Positions 1-6,566 are shown, counted from the stretch's first letter. The stretch is 11,152 nucleotides of DNA from an uncultured Desulfobacterales bacterium (GCA_945787595.1 CALZJV010000293.1:1-11152); one strand, 5' to 3'. Made by a program: numbers and translations. Notes: generated by a model from the letters alone, not told the origin.

Positions 1-148
1 CTTCCCATTCAAGTCGCAATCCAGCTTGATTTATGCTTTGCACATGTTCGAGCCACACATCGTAGAGCCAGACTTCATTTCCGCCTTCGGCCAGCAGGGC
101 GCCAAAAAGGCTGCCCATGGCACCTGCGCCCACAACCGCAATTTTCAT
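1..148 (-). CDS. Ketopantoate reductase (ApbA/PanE) family dehydrogenase, N-terminal part, cut by window edge
   Basis: Only the first 49 codons lie in the window; the rest continues beyond base 1. The start ATG is at 148-146, preceded by a G-rich possible ribosome binding site. The peptide opens with a Rossmann beta strand and the dinucleotide motif GAGAMG (residues 7-12), followed by SLFGALLAEGGNEVWLYD and a helix containing EHV and an AGL turn. This is the usual N-terminus of the 2-dehydropantoate 2-reductase family, which reduces an alpha-keto acid with NAD(P)H. The family is known; the exact substrate is not visible. Residue 30, at the end of beta strand 2, is Asp, where E. coli PanE has a basic residue that holds NADPH phosphate. 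That favours NADH or a paralogue outside pantothenate synthesis (inference). It lies downstream of the importer ATPase F and may be co-transcribed with it. Confidence 0.8.
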   Translation of the reverse strand, partial: MKIAVVGAGAMGSLFGALLAEGGNEVWLYDVWLEHVQSINQAGLRLEWE

Positions 149-162
149 TGGTCCCCCTAACG

Positions 163-196
163 GAATGACGATTGACGAATGAAGAATGACGAATGG
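163..196. repeat. Heptad array, GAATGAC family, just upstream of the dehydrogenase start
   Basis: Five units of 7 bp in perfect phase (GAATGAC, GATTGAC, GAATGAA, GAATGAC, GAATGG) occupy the stretch directly upstream of the start codon at 148. They are the reverse complement of the larger array at 340-449. Bases 163-182 match 353-372 as a perfect 20-bp inverted repeat with a loop of about 170 bases. A separate motif, CGCTTCGCTC, follows at 204-213 and recurs near 2956 and, inverted, near 3110. Confidence 0.85.
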
Positions 197-339
197 TGGT
201 ATTCGCTTCGCTCATTCCTTTTTTAATGATTTTTATAAATGACCCATGCGCTTGCGGCGGTGAATTTCATTATCAAAAACAAACTTCATATTCCTTATAG
301 GCTCCGTCTTGTCTTCGTGGCTGATATTCAATCGACAGA

Positions 340-449
340 ATTCCTTAATTCGTCATTCGTCAATCGTCATTCGTCATTCCTTATTCGTCGTTCATCATTC
401 GTCATTCCTCAGTCATTCCTCATTCGTCATTCGACATTCGACATTCCTT
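340..449. repeat. Heptad array, ATTCGTC family, overlapping the 3' end of ATPase F
   Basis: On the plus strand the array runs as 7-bp units: ATTCCTT at 340-346, one extra base, then 14 units from 348 to 449 with a single 4-base partial unit at 411-414. Most are ATTCGTC with ATTCCTC, ATTCCTT and ATTCGAC variants. Bases 430-449 lie inside the ATPase F coding region and supply its last codons; the stop (427-429) falls on the junction of two units. Confidence 0.9.
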
Positions 450-1422
450 GGCCCTGGTTTAGCCAACAGGCCACATAATGACCGTCGGCAGCTTCGGCCA
501 GAGGCGGTTTTAGTTGTGAACATCGGTCAAACCTATTGGGACACCTGGGATGGAAGGCGCAACCCGGTGGCGGATCGATGGGGCTGGGGACATCACCTTC
601 TATGAAAAAGGGTTCCGTCTTACGGTGCGGATCCGGCAAGGGTATGGCCTGCAGCAATGCGCGGGTATAAGGATGGCGCGGAGAAATGCAGAAGTCCTCG
701 GTGGTGGCCAGCTCGACAACCCTGCCCAGATACATCACTGCAATCCGGTCACAGATATGCTCGACGACGCTCAAATCATGAGAAATAAAAACATAGGAAA
801 GGTTGAATTCTTCTTTCAGGTCATCCAATAAATTAATAACCTGGGCCTGAATAGAGACGTCAAGCGCGCTGACCGGTTCATCGGCCACGATTAACTCGGG
901 GCGCACGCATAAGGAACGCGCAATGCCGATCCTCTGCCGCTGGCCGCCCGAAAATTCGTGAGGATATTTGTTCAGATCAGCCTTGCGAAGTCCCACTTTT
1001 TCCAAAAGCTCCGCCGCTGCTTCCCGGCGCTGATAACGTGTCAATGACTGGATGGCCCGCAATGGCTCGGTGACGATAGCATCGATTTTCATGCGCGGAT
1101 CAAGGCTGGAATAAGGGTCCTGGAAAATGATTTGTATCCGTCGTCGTAAGGGCATCAATTCAGCGGCATTTAAGGATGCGATATTTTGCCCATCAAATTC
1201 AATGATACCGCTAGTGGGTTCGATCAAACGAAGAATCAATCTGCCGAGAGTCGTTTTGCCGCAGCCGGATTCTCCCACCAGTCCGAAACTTTCACCGCGT
1301 GAAACAGAGAATGAAACACCGTCAACAGCTTTAATCCATCCTTTGGGCTTGGACAGGATGCCGCTCCCCAGGGGGAAGTGTTTGACCAGATCGACAATGT
1401 TCAACAAGGCAATGTCAGACAT
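427..1422 (-). CDS. oppF: Peptide-type ABC importer ATP-binding protein, OppF/DppF-like
   Basis: A 331-residue cytoplasmic ATPase that would power peptide-type uptake as one half of a D/F heterodimer. Visible motifs are Walker [10 protein letters not shown] (50-58), Q-loop Gln 101, signature FSGGQRQR (157-164), Walker B LIVADEP (177-183), D-loop SALD (185-188) and H-switch His 215. The C-terminal oligopeptide-transporter domain follows, with HPYTRALL (250-257) and [14 protein letters not shown] (288-301). Cysteines 288, 294, 301 and 319 match the four that bind a 4Fe-4S cluster in structurally studied family members. The start is supported by a GGAGGG site a few bases upstream and by the 8-base overlap with OppD, implying coupled translation. 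The C-terminal residues MSNVE and the stop codon are made of 7-bp repeat units, so the original end may have been altered. The distinction from DppF or another substrate branch cannot be made from sequence alone. Confidence 0.93.
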   Translation of the reverse strand: MSDIALLNIVDLVKHFPLGSGILSKPKGWIKAVDGVSFSVSRGESFGLVGESGCGKTTLGRLILRLIEPTSGIIEFDGQNIASLNAAELMPLRRRIQIIFQDPYSSLDPRMKIDAIVTEPLRAIQSLTRYQRREAAAELLEKVGLRKADLNKYPHEFSGGQRQRIGIARSLCVRPELIVADEPVSALDVSIQAQVINLLDDLKEEFNLSYVFISHDLSVVEHICDRIAVMYLGRVVELATTEDFCISPRHPYTRALLQAIPLPDPHRKTEPFFIEGDVPSPIDPPPGCAFHPRCPNRFDRCSQLKPPLAEAADGHYVACWLNQGQGMSNVE

Positions 1423-2425
1423 TGTCCCTCCTGCGTTCAGGGTGTTCTTTCAGCCAGCACCTGGCCCTATGATCTTCCTGTACCCGCCACAAGTCCGGTT
1501 GTCGCTCCCGGCAAAGATCAAAGGCGTGCGGACAACGATCGGCGAATTTACAGCCAACGATAATATCCGTCAGTGGCGGCACGGTTCCCGGTATCTCGCT
1601 AAGTCTTCTGATCCGGTTTTTGAAACGGCCGCCGGCCTGGGGTATCGATTTGAGAAGCCCCTGGGTGTAAGGATGAAAGGGCCGGTCAAATATATCAGCG
1701 ACACTCGCCGCTTCGACAATCTGACCGGCATACATCACCACCACCCTGGCAGCCATCTGAGCGACAACCCCCAGATCGTGGGTGATTAGCAGCAGGGACA
1801 TCGCCAATTCATCTTTCAGCCGGTTCATCAACGATAGGATTTGGGCTTGAATCGTGACATCCAGCGCGGTGGTGGGTTCGTCGGCAATCAATAGTTTAGG
1901 ACCGCAAACCATCGCCATGGCGATCATCACCCGCTGACGCATTCCGCCGGACAGCTGATGCGGGTAATCATTCAGCCGCTTTGCGGCAGCCGGTATCTTG
2001 ACATAGTCCAACCAGTTGGCAGCCTTTTCAAAGGCCTCGGCTTTACTCAGACCCTGGTGGATCATCAATGGTTCGGCGACCTGACGGCCAATGGGCAGTA
2101 CCGGGTTGAGCGAGGTCATCGGTTCCTGAAATATCATCGAAATTTGCCGGCCACGAATTTTTCGCAGACTTTCGAAGTCAAGATCCAGCAGATCTTGACG
2201 GCTAAACATGATTTTTCCGGATTCAATGCGGCCCGGTGGCGAAGGGATCAATCCCAGGATGCTCAGGGAGGTGACACTTTTACCGCAACCCGATTCACCC
2301 ACCAGACCGACGGTCTCTCCGGCAGCCAGATAGAAACTGATACCATCCACCGCCCGGGCAACACCTTCGGGGGTATCGAAATGGACGGATAGGTCTGTAA
2401 TATTCAGCAGTTTGTCATCCATCAT
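1415..2425 (-). CDS. oppD: Peptide-type ABC importer ATP-binding protein, OppD/DppD-like
   Basis: A 336-residue partner ATPase of OppF. It has Walker A GESGCGKS (43-50), Q-loop Gln 100, signature LSGGMRQR (158-165), Walker B LLIADEP (178-184), D-loop TALD (186-189) and H-switch His 216. The oligopeptide-transporter C-terminus carries HPYTQGLL and cysteines 292, 298, 305 and 323, the pattern associated with a 4Fe-4S cluster. The start is one of two tandem ATG codons (2425-2423 or 2422-2420). An in-frame TGA two codons upstream excludes a longer protein. No ribosome site sits at normal spacing: the best one, AAGGAG, ends 24 bases before the first ATG, with heptad-like bases between. The stop overlaps the OppF start. 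A gap of 733 bases separates this gene from the M20 gene upstream, so D and F may have their own promoter. Confidence 0.93.
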   Translation of the reverse strand: MMDDKLLNITDLSVHFDTPEGVARAVDGISFYLAAGETVGLVGESGCGKSVTSLSILGLIPSPPGRIESGKIMFSRQDLLDLDFESLRKIRGRQISMIFQEPMTSLNPVLPIGRQVAEPLMIHQGLSKAEAFEKAANWLDYVKIPAAAKRLNDYPHQLSGGMRQRVMIAMAMVCGPKLLIADEPTTALDVTIQAQILSLMNRLKDELAMSLLLITHDLGVVAQMAARVVVMYAGQIVEAASVADIFDRPFHPYTQGLLKSIPQAGGRFKNRIRRLSEIPGTVPPLTDIIVGCKFADRCPHAFDLCRERQPDLWRVQEDHRARCWLKEHPERRRDNV

Positions 2426-2510
2426 TCGTCATTATTAGGCGCTTAGCGGCTCCTTATCGATAATTTGTTGTCGATGTTGAACAATTTTTTGCATTATATT
2501 GCTATAAATG

Positions 2511-2547
2511 AACTAAAATTCAAAATGACTAAAATGATCTAAAATTG
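2511..2547. repeat. Short TAAAATGA-type repeat cluster
   Basis: AAAAT starts at 2515, 2522, 2531 and 2541 within CTAAAAT/CAAAATG units, a spacing of 7, 9 and 10. The units are the reverse complement of the TTTAG units at 3131-3164, so the two clusters face each other across the gap. A further piece, ACTTTAGGCATTTTAG, at 2584-2599 is an exact 16-bp direct copy of 3137-3152. Confidence 0.6.
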
Positions 2548-2731
2548 TGGAATGCTATCATTTAAAATAGACAGAATGCATTAACTTTAGGCATTTTAGA
2601 CAATTCAGTCATTGGTCTGTCAGGAGTCGAATTGACCACCGTCCCACAGGGGCCACTTTTTCAAGGCGCAGTCTAGGTAAAAGCATAGGCGCTTAGCTGG
2701 ATTTTTCTGACAACATGTTGTAAGGAAATGA

Positions 2732-2810
2732 AGGTCTCAGGTGTCAGCGTTCAGGTTTCAGGATTTAGCAGCTCGCCTTCCTGACACCCGAAACCTGACA
2801 CCTGAAACCT
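2732..2810. repeat. Opposed heptad arrays (GGTGTCA then CTGACAC) forming a long hairpin
   Basis: The left arm is four 7-bp units (GGTCTCA, GGTGTCA, GCGTTCA, GGTTTCA at 2733-2760). The right arm is four units (CTGACAC, CCGAAAC, CTGACAC, CTGAAAC at 2781-2808). Aligning 2732-2761 with the reverse complement of 2781-2810 gives 25 of 30 matching positions, with a loop of 19 bases. The same family recurs at 5587-5615 behind OppB. Confidence 0.85.
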
Positions 2811-2824
2811 ATACTATTTGCTTA

Positions 2825-2911
2825 TTAGCACAACTGCTGCGCCAACCGGCGCCACTTCTTAAAAGCACGGTCTTTGAAGAAACCTAGTTCGTTATTCAAA
2901 TTCCTAACCCT
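2825..2911 (-). pseudogene. Possible gene tail or very short gene, function unknown
   Basis: On the minus strand the reading frame ending at the TAA at 2825-2827 has a coding-like stretch, FFKDRAFKKWRRLAQQL, followed by Cys and the stop. Upstream the frame runs into the ATTGAAG repeat and reads as repeat-derived residues, so an intact 61-residue protein starting at 3010 is doubtful. No good ribosome site is visible: an AGGA lies only two bases before a TTG. The stop is followed after 14 bases by a CTGACAC heptad array, the same arrangement seen after the real genes nearby. It may be the remains of a small gene eroded by repeats. I do not recognise the family. Confidence 0.2.
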
Positions 2912-2922
2912 GACAAGCCGGA

Positions 2923-2946
2923 ATTGAAGATTGAAGATTGAAGATT
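2923..2946. repeat. Three exact ATTGAAG heptads
   Basis: ATTGAAG occurs three times without mismatch at 2923-2929, 2930-2936 and 2937-2943, followed by ATT. It is another heptamer family in the same spacer. Confidence 0.85.
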
Positions 2947-2952
2947 TATGGA

Positions 2953-3122
2953 TATCGCTTCGCTCTGTCTTTTTTAAATTGGATAGAATGCCTAAAATTA
3001 ATGTATTCAATCGATTTTATTAAATTAGAAACTCAAAGTAAGTTGTCGATTCATAATTCTGGGTTTCTGATTTCCCCTACTGAAAACAAGGACTGTATAC
3101 AAAAAGACAGAGCGAAGCGATA
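2953..3122. repeat. Perfect 22-bp inverted repeat with CGCTTCGCTC core
   Basis: Bases 2953-2974 (starting TATCGCTTCGCTC and ending in a T run) are the exact reverse complement of 3101-3122, with 126 bases between. The left arm resembles 200-226 in the first gap, which also has CGCTTCGCTC followed by a T run. GAGCGAAGC occurs again at 6786-6794. This looks like a dispersed repeat family rather than a transcription terminator, because the arms are far apart. Confidence 0.85.
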
Positions 3123-3130
3123 CCATAATT

Positions 3131-3167
3131 TTAGTCACTTTAGGCATTTTAGCTCATTTTAGGCACT
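3131..3167. repeat. TTTAGGCA-type array overlapping the M20 stop codon
   Basis: TTAG recurs at 3131, 3140, 3149 and 3159, a spacing of 9, 9 and 10, in units such as CACTTTAGG and CATTTTAGCT. The M20 stop (3159-3161) falls in the last unit, so the array starts at the end of the gene. It faces the inverted cluster at 2511-2547. Confidence 0.7.
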
Positions 3168-4391
3168 TTCCGTTTTATCAGGCCATAAATAGTGGAGCGC
3201 GGCCAGTGCATAAATCTTAGCGGTCTCGATAAGCTGGTCCAGGTCAACCCACTCGTCCACCTGATGGGGCACCTGGCGGTCACCGGCTCCCATGGTCACG
3301 ATGGGAATGCGCTTTAACGCCCATAAAAAGGTCCCGTCGGTGGCACCGGGAACGCCGGCATAGATGGGTTCCATTCCACTTATCTTTCGGGTTGCCCAGT
3401 CGGCCGCAACGACCACCGGATCATTACGATCCGTCAAGGTACAGGGCCGGTCGGTGAGAATTTCCACCGCAACTTTAAGATCATGATTTCGATCCAGATT
3501 TAGTATCCGGTCGTATTTTTCATATTCCGTGCGAGTTTGACTTTCAATTTTTTTGGCCAGGACGTTTAATTTAGACTGGATGTCCGGATGGGATTGAGCC
3601 GGTATCGTTCGGATATCGACCAGCACTCGGGCTTCTCCACTGGGCCAACCCAGATGCTCATCCCGGCCCGATTGTTCAACAGCGTCCAGTTCCAGGTCAT
3701 GCAGATCGTTTATCAATTTCGCCACTGCCGGGGCGGTGTTCAGACCGGACAGCGGAATGGCACCATGGCTCATACGGCCGGCGATGGCAAACTGCGCCCT
3801 CAAAGCGCCCTTCTGGGTGGTGCAGATCAAACCATCCTGGGGCTCACATATAACTGCCCCGGTTATCGCGTCGGCATGTCCCCGATCGATAAAATTCCTG
3901 ACCCCCAGCATTTGATCCTCTTCGTCGCACAGGACGCCCCCGATGATGGTTCCGCCAAGTTTGACACCGGATCGTTTCAAGGCCGTCATGGCCATCAGCA
4001 TGGCCGCCAGGTTGCCTTTGGTGTCGCTGGTTCCGCGACCGTACATGCGTCGTCCAGCAATTTCGGCACCGAAGGGATCATAGCGCCAGGCGGATACATC
4101 ACCCGGAGTCACCACATCGGTATGTCCTTCAAACATAAGGGTTCGCTTACCAGGGCCGGCGAGCCATCTGACAATCACATTCGGTCTGCCGGCAGCGACT
4201 TCCTCCTGCTGCACTTCAAATCCCTGCCTGTCTGCCCAGCGCGACACATGATCCGCTGCGACCTGCTCGCTGGTTCCGACAGCCGGATCCCAAACCGAGT
4301 TGATTTTCACCAGCTCGGCAGTGAGTTCAATCAATTCATCGGAATTAATAAACTTTAATACTTTATTGATGACATCTTGAGATGGTACCAT
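3159..4391 (-). CDS. M20 family metallopeptidase/deacylase (ArgE/DapE/carboxypeptidase-like)
   Basis: A 410-residue cytoplasmic zinc hydrolase of the usual M20 length. The metal and catalytic residues are in order: His 90 and Asp 92 in GHTDVV, bridging Asp 123 in GRGTSDTKG, the Glu pair 157-158 in CDEED, Glu 183 in ICEPQDG, and His 376 in VPHQVDE near the C-terminus. The lid/dimerisation domain lies between about 195 and 305 and contains GRMSHGA (His 209). Such enzymes remove an acyl group from N-acyl amino acids or cleave small peptides. Sequence does not separate acetylornithine deacetylase, succinyl-diaminopimelate desuccinylase and carboxypeptidase activity. Its place between the importer permeases and ATPases suggests it hydrolyses the imported substrate (inference). 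There is no signal peptide. The start is supported by GAGGA a few bases upstream. Confidence 0.92.
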   Translation of the reverse strand: MVPSQDVINKVLKFINSDELIELTAELVKINSVWDPAVGTSEQVAADHVSRWADRQGFEVQQEEVAAGRPNVIVRWLAGPGKRTLMFEGHTDVVTPGDVSAWRYDPFGAEIAGRRMYGRGTSDTKGNLAAMLMAMTALKRSGVKLGGTIIGGVLCDEEDQMLGVRNFIDRGHADAITGAVICEPQDGLICTTQKGALRAQFAIAGRMSHGAIPLSGLNTAPAVAKLINDLHDLELDAVEQSGRDEHLGWPSGEARVLVDIRTIPAQSHPDIQSKLNVLAKKIESQTRTEYEKYDRILNLDRNHDLKVAVEILTDRPCTLTDRNDPVVVAADWATRKISGMEPIYAGVPGATDGTFLWALKRIPIVTMGAGDRQVPHQVDEWVDLDQLIETAKIYALAALHYLWPDKTESA

Positions 4392-4404
4392 ATATCCTCA
4401 CTGC

Positions 4405-4600
4405 AAATTCGAAATTCGAAATCCTTTTTTTTCCAACTTCCGAATTCCGAATTCCGAATTCTTCTATATGCCCTATGCCCTTTGCCGCTTTAACCCCGTA
4501 CCCGTGACCCGCAAGAAGAAACCCGTAACTCACAACACGCAATCCGTAACTCGCCTCGCAACCAGCAACCCGCAACTCGCAACCCGCAGCCCGCAACGCG
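4405..4600. repeat. Mosaic of four heptad families between OppC and the M20 gene
   Basis: Almost the whole spacer is 7-bp periodic. In order: AAATTCG twice plus AAATCC (4405-4424); CCGAATT three times exactly (4440-4460); ATGCCCT twice then TTGCCGC (4468-4488); and a CCGTAAC/CGCAACC array. In the last, the G of the unit recurs every 7 bases from 4504 to 4600, apart from one substitution at 4532 and a 5+7 step at 4553-4565. The array ends at 4600; the OppC stop begins at 4601. Confidence 0.9.
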
Positions 4601-5425
4601 TTATCTCGCCCTCACCAACTTGGGATCCAAGGTATCCCGCAGCCCATCTCCCAACAAATTGAATCCAAGCACTGCCCAGGCGATGGCGCAGCCTGGAAAA
4701 ATAGCAATCCAAGGTGAAAGGTTCATATAGGTCTGGGCTTCGTTCAACATCCGCCCCCAGGACGCATGTGGCGGTTGGACGCCCAGTCCCAGATAGCTGA
4801 GTCCGGCCTCGGCTAAAACAGCGACTGCAAATTGGATGGTCCCCTGAATGAGCAAGGGCGAAAGAATATTCGGCAGTACGTGCCGGTGTGTGATGGCCCA
4901 TTCTCTGACACCACTGGCCCGGGCGGCAGCGATAAATTCCCGTTCCCAGATGGGTATGGATACCGCCCGGGTCAGGCGTGCAAAGATTGGTATATAGAAA
5001 ATGCCGATGGCCAGCATAGCGTTGACCACAGACGGCCCGAGAATGGAGGTGATTAAAATGGCGGACAGTACGGCCGGAAACCCGAATAAAAGATCGCAAA
5101 ATCGCATAATGGTTTCATCCACCCATTTGCCGTAATAGGCAGATGCTAAACCCAGAATCACACCGACACTCAACCCGATGGCCACCGTCACTAGTCCAAC
5201 AATGATCGAGTTCACCGCGCCTACCATTACCCGCGAAAGCATATCCCGGCCGTAATGATCTGTTCCCAGCGGATGGATCAAGGAAGGGGCCTGGAGACGG
5301 GCGCGCGCATTCATTCTGTTGCTGTCATAGGGAGTCCAAAAAAGGCTAATGAGCGCGGCGATGATGACGATCGAAGTCATAACGAATCCGACGATAAAAT
5401 TTTTATTGCTAAAAAAGCGTTTCAT
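4601..5425 (-). CDS. oppC: Peptide-type ABC importer permease, OppC/DppC-like
   Basis: A 274-residue inner-membrane subunit with the expected OppC layout. An N-terminal membrane segment (about 11-30) is followed by the OppC N-terminal signature: TPYDSN, RLQAPSLIHPLGTDHYGRD (43-61). Further membrane segments follow and the cytoplasmic coupling loop EREFIAAARASG (161-172) leads to HVLPN (182-186), the EAA motif that contacts the ATPases. Pairing with OppB would form the translocation pore. The start follows the family pattern, but no clear ribosome binding site is seen before it. The gap to OppB is 196 bases and to the M20 gene 209 bases, both partly filled by repeats, so co-transcription is likely but the genes are not tightly packed. 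Confidence 0.93.
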   Translation of the reverse strand: MKRFFSNKNFIVGFVMTSIVIIAALISLFWTPYDSNRMNARARLQAPSLIHPLGTDHYGRDMLSRVMVGAVNSIIVGLVTVAIGLSVGVILGLASAYYGKWVDETIMRFCDLLFGFPAVLSAILITSILGPSVVNAMLAIGIFYIPIFARLTRAVSIPIWEREFIAAARASGVREWAITHRHVLPNILSPLLIQGTIQFAVAVLAEAGLSYLGLGVQPPHASWGRMLNEAQTYMNLSPWIAIFPGCAIAWAVLGFNLLGDGLRDTLDPKLVRAR

Positions 5426-5586
5426 TGTGCCAATTCGAATCTGGGGGGAGTAAAGTTTCGCCTCAGAAAGACTAATTTATCGATATCTTTTGTGTGACAT
5501 TTTTTCCAGAGACGGCGCTCATATGAAGCTACATTGCCAAAGTTTATGTTTCGATCAAACTGGCTGCCGCGGCGCCAGCGGTTGGA

Positions 5587-5615
5587 CTGACACCTGAAAC
5601 CCGAAACCTGAAACC
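5587..5615. repeat. Heptad array, CTGAAAC family, 6 bases after the OppB stop
   Basis: Four units in perfect phase, CTGACAC, CTGAAAC, CCGAAAC and CTGAAAC (5587-5614), plus one C. They match the right arm of the hairpin at 2781-2808. In the direction of transcription the array begins 6 bases after the OppB stop codon. The rest of the gap (5426-5586) shows no gene or clear signal. Confidence 0.85.
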
Positions 5616-5621
5616 ATATAG

Positions 5622-6566
5622 CTAGTCCAAACGTATCCTGGGATCCAGCGCGGCATAGGTCAGATCCACAATGAAATTTACTACGACAACCGCTGCCGCC
5701 ATAAACAGAACAATATCTCTGACGACCGGTAAGTCACGCTGGCCGATGGCATTGAACACCAGCCTTCCCAATCCCGGCAGGAAATAGACGTTTTCGATAA
5801 TGATCGCCCCCGCCAGAAGCTGACCCAGTTGAAGACCCATAATGGTCAAGACCGGGACCATGGCATTGCGCAGCGCATGTACGTAAACGACCGTCCGCTC
5901 CTTGAGGCCCTTAGCTCGAGCCGTGCGTACGTAGTCTTCGCGCAGAACTTCCAGCATGGAGGAGCGCGTTAGCCGAGTCAGGATGGAAGCTCGAATGACC
6001 CCCAGGGCGAAAGCCGGCAGAAGCAGCGCCTTGAGTGACCCCCAGAAATCGTTGTTCCAGCCTGGGAAGCCGCCCGCCGAAAACCAGCCCAGCTGAACCG
6101 AGAACAGCAGAGTCAGCAGGATCCCCAACCAGAATTCCGGTGTCGCCAGCCCGAGCTGAGTGCCAAACATGACCGTCACATCGCCGATCCGGTTCTGATG
6201 TCTGGCGGCGTATATGCCCAGGGGCAGAGAAATTATGAGGGCGAACAGCATCGCGATCAACGCCATCGGACCAGTCACCGCCAGACTGCCCAGAATCAAT
6301 TCAAACACAGGCATCTTGTAATGTATGGATTGTTGACTGCGGCCGAGCAGGAGGTTTCCGATCCAGTCTGTGTATTGGCCCATGAAAGATTTGTCCAGAC
6401 CGAGTTCGATGCGCAGATTCGCCAGCACCTCGGGGGTGGCGTTGATCCCGAGTATAATCTGGGCAGGATCGCCAGGCAGGACGAAGAGAACCGAGAATAC
6501 CGTAATGGAAACCAGAAACAGGAGCAGAACCAGAGTGATCAGCTTTTTTAAAAGATAGCGTGGCAT
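5622..6566 (-). CDS. oppB: Peptide-type ABC importer permease, OppB/DppB-like
   Basis: A 314-residue inner-membrane subunit, normal length for the family. It begins MPRYLLKKLITLVLLLF, with the first membrane helix at about 9-30 and the conserved turn LPGDPA (30-35). Further helices lie at about 95-120, 133-160, 178-197, 236-258 and 285-305. The coupling loop LREDYVRTARAKGL (208-221) is the EAA motif, and the C-terminus DLTYAALDPRIRLD is typical of OppB. It is the first gene of the importer cluster. No substrate-binding protein precedes it; the roughly 990 bases upstream are non-coding, so the receptor must be encoded elsewhere. The start matches the family, although no Shine-Dalgarno is evident. 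A GC-rich hairpin lies 13-38 bases upstream of the start codon. Confidence 0.93.
   Translation of the reverse strand: MPRYLLKKLITLVLLLFLVSITVFSVLFVLPGDPAQIILGINATPEVLANLRIELGLDKSFMGQYTDWIGNLLLGRSQQSIHYKMPVFELILGSLAVTGPMALIAMLFALIISLPLGIYAARHQNRIGDVTVMFGTQLGLATPEFWLGILLTLLFSVQLGWFSAGGFPGWNNDFWGSLKALLLPAFALGVIRASILTRLTRSSMLEVLREDYVRTARAKGLKERTVVYVHALRNAMVPVLTIMGLQLGQLLAGAIIIENVYFLPGLGRLVFNAIGQRDLPVVRDIVLFMAAAVVVVNFIVDLTYAALDPRIRLD

Larger units (their letters stand above)
2426..3158. other. Repeat-filled intergenic region between the M20 gene and OppD
   Basis: This 733-base gap holds no convincing full gene. It contains a TAAAAT array near the OppD end, a 12-bp palindrome ACAACATGTTGT (2710-2721), an opposed pair of CTGACAC heptad arrays (2732-2810), a possible gene tail (2825-2911), three ATTGAAG units (2923-2943), a 22-bp inverted repeat (2953-2974 with 3101-3122) and a TTTAGGCA-type array at the M20 end. 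A 12-bp direct repeat TAGGCGCTTAGC lies at 2436-2447 and 2686-2697, exactly 250 bases apart. A promoter for OppD could lie here, but none stands out. Confidence 0.7.

Noticed and set aside
340..449. CRISPR array
   Set aside because: Units are only 7 bp and contiguous, with no spacers of constant length and no cas genes.
239..605. Overlapping plus-strand open frames rich in Ser, Phe, His and Arg
   Set aside because: They are translations of the ATTCGTC array and the antisense of OppF; the repeated residue pattern comes from the 7-bp units, not a protein.
2710..2721. 12-bp palindrome ACAACATGTTGT as an operator
   Set aside because: A single copy in an AT-rich gap, far from either gene start and with no regulator gene nearby; noted within the gap entry only.
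4363..4662. Open frames on both strands across the OppC-M20 gap
   Set aside because: They read through the heptad arrays and show only repeat-derived residue patterns, with no ribosome site or known domain.
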